Made by a program: the position numbers and the translations under genes
In this document: in pieces, positions 59,246 through 64,000 of the stretch
Position numbering within the stretch: position 1 is the first letter of the stretch
Layout of the letters: each line of letters begins with the position of its first letter
DNA from: Pegea sp. RAD2-039
Lineage: Eukaryota; Chordata; Thaliacea; Salpida; Salpidae
Assembly (NCBI GenBank): GCA_034620365.1
Contig: JAQGEQ010000017.1
Coordinates: forward strand, 62,001 to 126,000
DNA: 64,000 nucleotides
Direction: 5' to 3'
Notes under the pieces: generated by a model
Databases searched by the model: none
What the model saw: only the letters and a program-made list of their open reading frames with translations
Told to the model about the DNA's origin: nothing

Positions 59246-62200
59246 ATGATTAATTTATGTAAGCTTTCTTTTGTGATTCTCTTACTCAATTCACTAATTA
59301 GTTGTCACTCGATAGCAGTGAATCATGAAGTGAACAAGAAAATTAGACGTGAGTTATTACCGCTAGAATCACTTCTCTAAATCAATTACTTCCTACAGAG
59401 TTGGCTTGTCCTCTGAAAAAGTCTCTTCTTAAAAATGATGTTTGTTTAAGTGAAGAGACTTTTACAAAAGATCAATGTGAAGAGAAGTCTTGCTGTTTTT
59501 ATAAACATCAATTGGTAAATATAAAAATCGAAAAGAATTAGTAAATTGAAATTTGATAAGTTCCTGGTTACAGACAGGAGCAGAAAGTTGTTTAAAACCA
59601 AAACCAACTTCAGAGATCGTGAAAGAATTAATTAATTCCTTCAGTCTTCTGTCTGCTTCTAACAAGAAGTCCTCTGCATCTCTCTATGCACAAGCTATCT
59701 GTGTTCTGTATAACATCGGTTGTTCTTCAACTAGTAAGAAGTAAAATAAGAAGAAACAAAGTTTGAATAAATTTTGTATTTTTAGTTGGCAACAAATTTG
59801 TCTTTGCAGATAATCCGCAAACAGAAGGTAAGATCTTTATGAATAATTTTGTAATTTTGATGATAAGATTTGATTCGTTAAAAAAAATCAAAAAACAATG
59901 AAATGCAGAAGAAGAATATTTGAAGCTAAGTTGTTTGCTGCGATATCCTACTAATCGCTAATACTGATGTCTTTGAAACGTAGACAGGGGATATCCAACA
60001 GACGTGACCAACTTGGCACGTTACTCTAAACTGACTTCTGTGTTTTTCTGTCACGTTAAACTTAATATGAGATGATGTCAGCGTGACTTTTAACCTTTGA
60101 TTTTTTTGATCTGCACAAAACTTGCATTTGTTTTAAAACATGTAACAAATTGTAGACTGCAAATGGTACGCTTGGAGTTCTTGGTCAAAATGCATGCAAG
60201 GTTGTTATGCAAATTACCAAGAAAGATATCGACGTTGTAGTTGTTTGAACAGAACTCATTGTCAAGGAGATGAATCTGAATATGAGTGAGTCTTCTACAA
60301 AAGTATTAAAAAGTTATCAACATTTTTGTATCAATTGAAAAGAGAGTGTAAAGACCCAACAGATCTACAATGTGGGTATTGGACTGGTTGGGGGACATAT
60401 GGACCTTGTAGTAGCTCCTGTGGTGAGGGATTATCTACAAGAACTCGATCTTGTGCTGAAGGTGTTCAGGGCGAAGGAAGTTGGTTACAAGAAAATTTTT
60501 TTAAATGTTTCTGTGACTGGTTGGAATTTTACTTTTTTTTGTCTCATTTTTTTAGGTTGTATTGGACCCGTTTCACAGGTAATCCCGTGTAATGGTAATG
60601 GGACACTAAATGCGGAGTTTTCTGATTGGACGTCGTGTAGTGCAACTTGTGGAGATGGAAAAGAAACCAGAATAGCGGTCAGTTACTACTTTTTAAAAAT
60701 GTTGTTTGCCATCATTCATATATTACTTTAAAGATCGCAATCTCTCATACGTCCTCAGAGGCTCTTCATTCAAAATTAAACCACTAATAACACACAATAG
60801 ATTAACAAAAGTTTGGAATTTCATTCCTGATTCCATCACTTCATCAAAATCTATCGAATCTTTTAAGATTATCTAATAAGATATGATTTTCTTAACCTTT
60901 TGATAAAGTGAAAACACAGCAACTTTCTTTCTAATTTAAAACATCAAATTTTTGATTCATAATTTACGTTTTGCTTCTTCAGTGTTTTTATTCTTTCTGT
61001 ATAAACCTTAAATTGTTACACTTAAAAGCTCTTTTCACCAATTCAATTATTCCTTTATTGAATTTGTAACTCGTAGTCGATCGTGTAATGACAACACGCG
61101 ACAAACAACATCAAAGTCAACCTCAGAATAACTATATAGAATAATGACACATTTACGTAAGCGGCAAATATTTTTACTTTCAAATATACCACTACAAGTT
61201 GCATAAATTTCAATCGCATCTTTTCTGTTATTTACTTTTAGGTGGGTATTTGTGGAGCAGATAAATTTGAAGAGCGCTCATGTAAGTTAGCTGATTGTTG
61301 TGGGAAGTTACCATGGGGACAATGGAGCAGTTGTTCCTCAAGTTGCAGCAAAGTGACTTCTCATCCCACTTCTTCAACTTCTTGAACATTTTTACTTCAC
61401 AGGGCACTCGAAGTAGAGGAAGAAAAGATATTTGTGATAATATTCAGCCAGATCTTCAAACAGAATCTTGTAACATAGGCGTTGTAGGTGAGACTTTGAA
61501 GATATCAATTATAAGATCTTGTTGAGATAATGCATCTTCATCTGTTAAGTTGCCAGTAGTGAATGGTCTCCATGGAGCAAGTGTAGCAGTTCGTGTATAG
61601 AAGGTCAGAGGTCGCGGGTCAGATCAAACCTATGTAAAATTGATCTCGAAACACAAGTAGAAAGTTGTGGACAACTAGGAGAATATTCACTCTGGTAATT
61701 TTATTAAATTATTTCTTCTAAATTGTTTTTTGTGGCAAATTTTCAGGAGTGAATTTGGAATTTGTTCACAAAGTTGTTGGGAAGGTTTTAAGATCAGATC
61801 CCGAACTCATGAATGTAATGGTGATGTTCAGAGAGAAGCAACTTCTTGTGGAGGTTCTGGGGATTATATGGACTGGACCAGTTGGTCAACTTGTAGTGGA
61901 AGTTGTTCTGGTGAACGGACTAGGAAGAAGTTACACACTTGCTTTGAAGATGACTTGATTGAGACGGAAGCTTGTGTCGCAGAAGGTGATCTTTCAGGAC
62001 TTTTCTGAAGATTGTTTTTATTCTAATCTTCTTCAAAGACACATGGATGAGTTGGACAGATTGGAGCAGATGCAGTAGTACTTGCGCATCTGGGATCAAG
62101 ACTAGGAGTAGAGGGAAGATCTGTACAGATGAAATTGAGGTTCCAATTTTTACTATTTGAAGATTTCAGCAGAAAAATTTCGAGTTTTTAGTTTCAAAAT

Positions 62201-64000
62201 ATCCTTTGTGGATCAAATGGAAACTGGAGTGATTACTCACAGTGGTCAAGATGCAGTAGAGAGTGTGGTGGAGGTGTTCGAAGTCGTTTCAGAACTCATT
62301 CTTGTCGTAAGTTTTCCAAATATTTCAATTTACTTAAAAATATCTTCATCAATTTTGAAGCAAATGATCTGAACTTCGACGAGAATGAAGAAGAAGTTGA
62401 AACTTGTAACACTTTTGGATGTTGTAAATTTGAGTCTTGGACATCTTGGAGTGAATGTAGTGTAACTTGTGATGTTGGCATCCAGTTTAAAACTCGATCT
62501 TACAATGAAGAATGTACAGCTCGGTTAGGAGAAAGAACTGAACGAAAAGAAATCGTAAGTAGCTCATCAGATTTAGTTTAAATACACATCTGTACATCAA
62601 ACAATCGACTTGTGGTAGGCTTGTTACGCTGGTCCTGGTACTTGGCTTGAATGGTCTCAATTTGGAGCTTGTTCTGCTAGCTGTGATGGAATACGCGCCC
62701 GAAAAAGGACACAAAGTTGCACACAAATGTCACAATATGAATCTGAGCTTTGTGGTTTGGTTACTGAGTTGGCATTTGGACCATGGACAACTTGGTCAGA
62801 GTGTAGTAACTCATGTGGAGGTGGGACGAGAATTCGAAGACAAACAAATGCTTGCAACGGAGAAGTGAACGATGAAAAAGAGTAAGTGAGCATCTCAAAC
62901 TCTCTCAGATATCTCAAACTCTCTCAGATATCTCAAACTCTCTCAGATATCTCAAACTCTCTCAGATATCTCAAACTCTCTCAGATGTCTCAAACTCTCT
63001 CAGATATCTCAAACTCTCTCAGATGTCTCAAACTCTCTCAGATATCTCAAACTCTCTCAGATATCTCAAACTCTCTCAGATATCTCAAACTCTCTCAGAT
63101 ATCTCAAACTCTCTCAGATATCTCAAACTCTCTCAGATGTCTCAAACTCTCTCAGATATCTCAAACCCTCTCAGATATCTCAAACTCTCTCAGATATCTC
63201 AAACTCTCTCAGATATCTCAAACTCTCTCAGATATCTCAAACTCTCTCAGATGTCTCAAACTCTCTCAGATATCTCAAACCCTCTCAGATATCTCAAACT
63301 CTCTCAGATGTCTCAAACTCTCTCAGATATCTCAAACTCTCTCAGATGTCTCAAACTCTCTCAGATATCTCAAACTCTCTCAGATATCTCAAACTCTCTC
63401 AGATGTCTCAAACTCTCTCAGATATCTCAAACTCTCTCAGATATCTCAAACTCTCTCAGATGTCTCAAACTCTCTCAGATGTCTCAAACTCTCTCAGATA
63501 TCTCAAACTCTCTCAGATGTCTCAAACTCTCTCAGATATCTCAAACTCTCTCAGATATCTCAAACTCTCTCAGATATCTCAAACCCTCTCAGATATCTCA
63601 AACTCTCTCAGATGTCTCAAACTCTCTCAGATGTCTCAAACTCTCTCAGATGTCTCAAACTCTCTCAGATGTCTTCAACTCTCTCAGATGTCTTCAACTT
63701 TTTATTTGAAATTTCAGGTCTTGTGGTTCTGGTCCAGGCTTTTACTTGCCACCTTCTTCCTGGTCAGCTTGTTCAAGTTCGTGTGAAGGAGGAAAACAAT
63801 TTCGAGAACGTGTACACACTTGTGAATTACCAATAAAACGAGAAGTCCAAGCCTGTGGTGGTCCAGGGTCTTATAGTAGTTGGTCGATGTGGACCAAATG
63901 TTCCTCGACTTGTGACGGACAGAGAGTAAGTTGAGTTTGTCGAGAAATCTTCATTTTGTTGACTTTTTAACAGACTCGAAGTCAAATCCATTCCTGTGGT
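59246..64000 (+). CDS. Secreted trefoil + multi-TSP1 protein, 5' part, runs off the window
   Basis: Exons: 59246-59348, 59399-59514, 59574-59733, 59786-59827, 60156-60285, 60343-60479, 60556-60677, 61242-61352, 61403-61487, 61550-61694, 61747-61985, 62039-62139, 62192-62306, 62361-62554, 62619-62881, 63718-63925, 63974->64000; about 766 codons, phases consistent. A signal peptide (INLCKLSFVILLLNSLISC) is followed by a P-type trefoil domain (about 38-83: CPL...C......C...CCF...C). An about 60-residue segment with two cysteines comes next, then at least 14 thrombospondin type-1 repeats with W..WS.C...C motifs, many ending in a C....E..C pattern. TSP1 repeats bind matrix components and may be C-mannosylated on the W..W motif; trefoil domains are typical of mucus-associated secreted proteins. 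An extracellular matrix, mucus or adhesive role is an inference. Two introns are large: 60678-61241 (LINE scrap) and 62882-63717 (minisatellite). Confidence 0.88.
60721..60880 (+). mobile_element. Second-family LINE fragment in a TSP1-gene intron
   Basis: The plus frame reads KDRNLSYVLRGSSFKIKPLI, then TKVWNFIPDSITSSKSIESF. This is the typical C-terminal end of CR1/Jockey-like LINE proteins (R....RRG.S......N..WN.LP..I....S...FK). Its sequence differs from the main local family, so it is a different element. It sits in the 564-bp intron. Confidence 0.65.
62892..63700 (+). repeat. Intronic minisatellite, 19-bp unit, about 42 copies
   Basis: Units of ATATCTCAAACTCTCTCAG with A/G variation at position 3 and rare T/C change fill most of the 836-bp intron between TSP1 exons 15 and 16. 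All three forward frames stay open (19 is not a multiple of three and the unit has no stop), giving a long SQTLSDISNSLRYLK-type frame that I do not regard as protein. Each unit carries CTCTCTCAG, a 3' splice-site look-alike. Confidence 0.95.

Noticed and set aside
62886..63836. 316-codon SQTLSDISNSLRYLK repeat frame and two overlapping ones
   Set aside because: A 19-bp intronic minisatellite keeps all three frames open; splice sites and phases of the TSP1 gene place it in an intron.

Overview
This is a eukaryotic, metazoan window. It is strongly AT-rich, its genes are split by GT-AG introns that are mostly 45-60 bp long, and it uses the standard code. The gene set is animal-like: a Fringe glycosyltransferase, a GAS1/GDNF-receptor-like protein, an ankyrin/SOCS-box protein, a trefoil + thrombospondin-1 (TSP1) secreted protein, ULK3, an Otu/OTUD4-type protein, Nup107, PEX10 and THOC7. 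The very short introns, low GC and many minisatellites suggest a small invertebrate. I cannot name the clade from the sequence alone.

Layout. 1-7.1 kb: AT-rich, no convincing gene. 7.2-8.5 kb: single-exon GAS1-like gene (+). 8.5-14.3 kb: non-coding, with a 16-bp minisatellite and many TGACGTCA palindromes. 14.6-17.1 kb: complete 13-exon ULK3 (-), with a tRNA-Trp(CCA) on the opposite strand in its first intron and a 15-bp minisatellite just beyond its 3' end. 17.6-29 kb: a rearranged, repeat-rich block. It holds a small divergent kinase (-), several copies of one non-LTR retrotransposon (LINE), two LTR-retrotransposon gag remnants, and two interleaved pairs of inverted repeats; one pair carries two intact, nearly identical Fringe genes in opposite orientation. 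31-35 kb: a pogo/Tigger transposase remnant, a truncated TSP1 gene piece bounded by 24-bp direct repeats, and a LINE with an inverted 5' segment. 35.5-38.6 kb: 18-exon Otu/OTUD4-like gene (+), whose catalytic cysteine position holds serine. 39.3-42.6 kb: a 14-bp satellite array. 43.3-46.0 kb: intronless Nup107 (-). 49.1-50.2 kb: PEX10 (+), convergent with THOC7 (-) at 50.6-51.9 kb. 53.5-53.8 kb: tRNA-derived SINE candidate. 54.6-56.7 kb: ankyrin + SOCS box gene (-). 59.2 kb to the window end: trefoil + at least 14 TSP1 repeats (+), running off the window, with a 19-bp minisatellite in one intron.

How the genes relate. They are ordinary, mostly independent animal genes and no operon-like grouping is evident. 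The intron-rich genes (ULK3, OTU, PEX10, THOC7, ASB-like, TSP1) could be rebuilt exon by exon with consistent phases. Nup107, the GAS1-like gene and both Fringe copies have no introns. Gene models are manual reconstructions from splice motifs, reading-frame phase and remembered family similarity. No alignment or database search was run.
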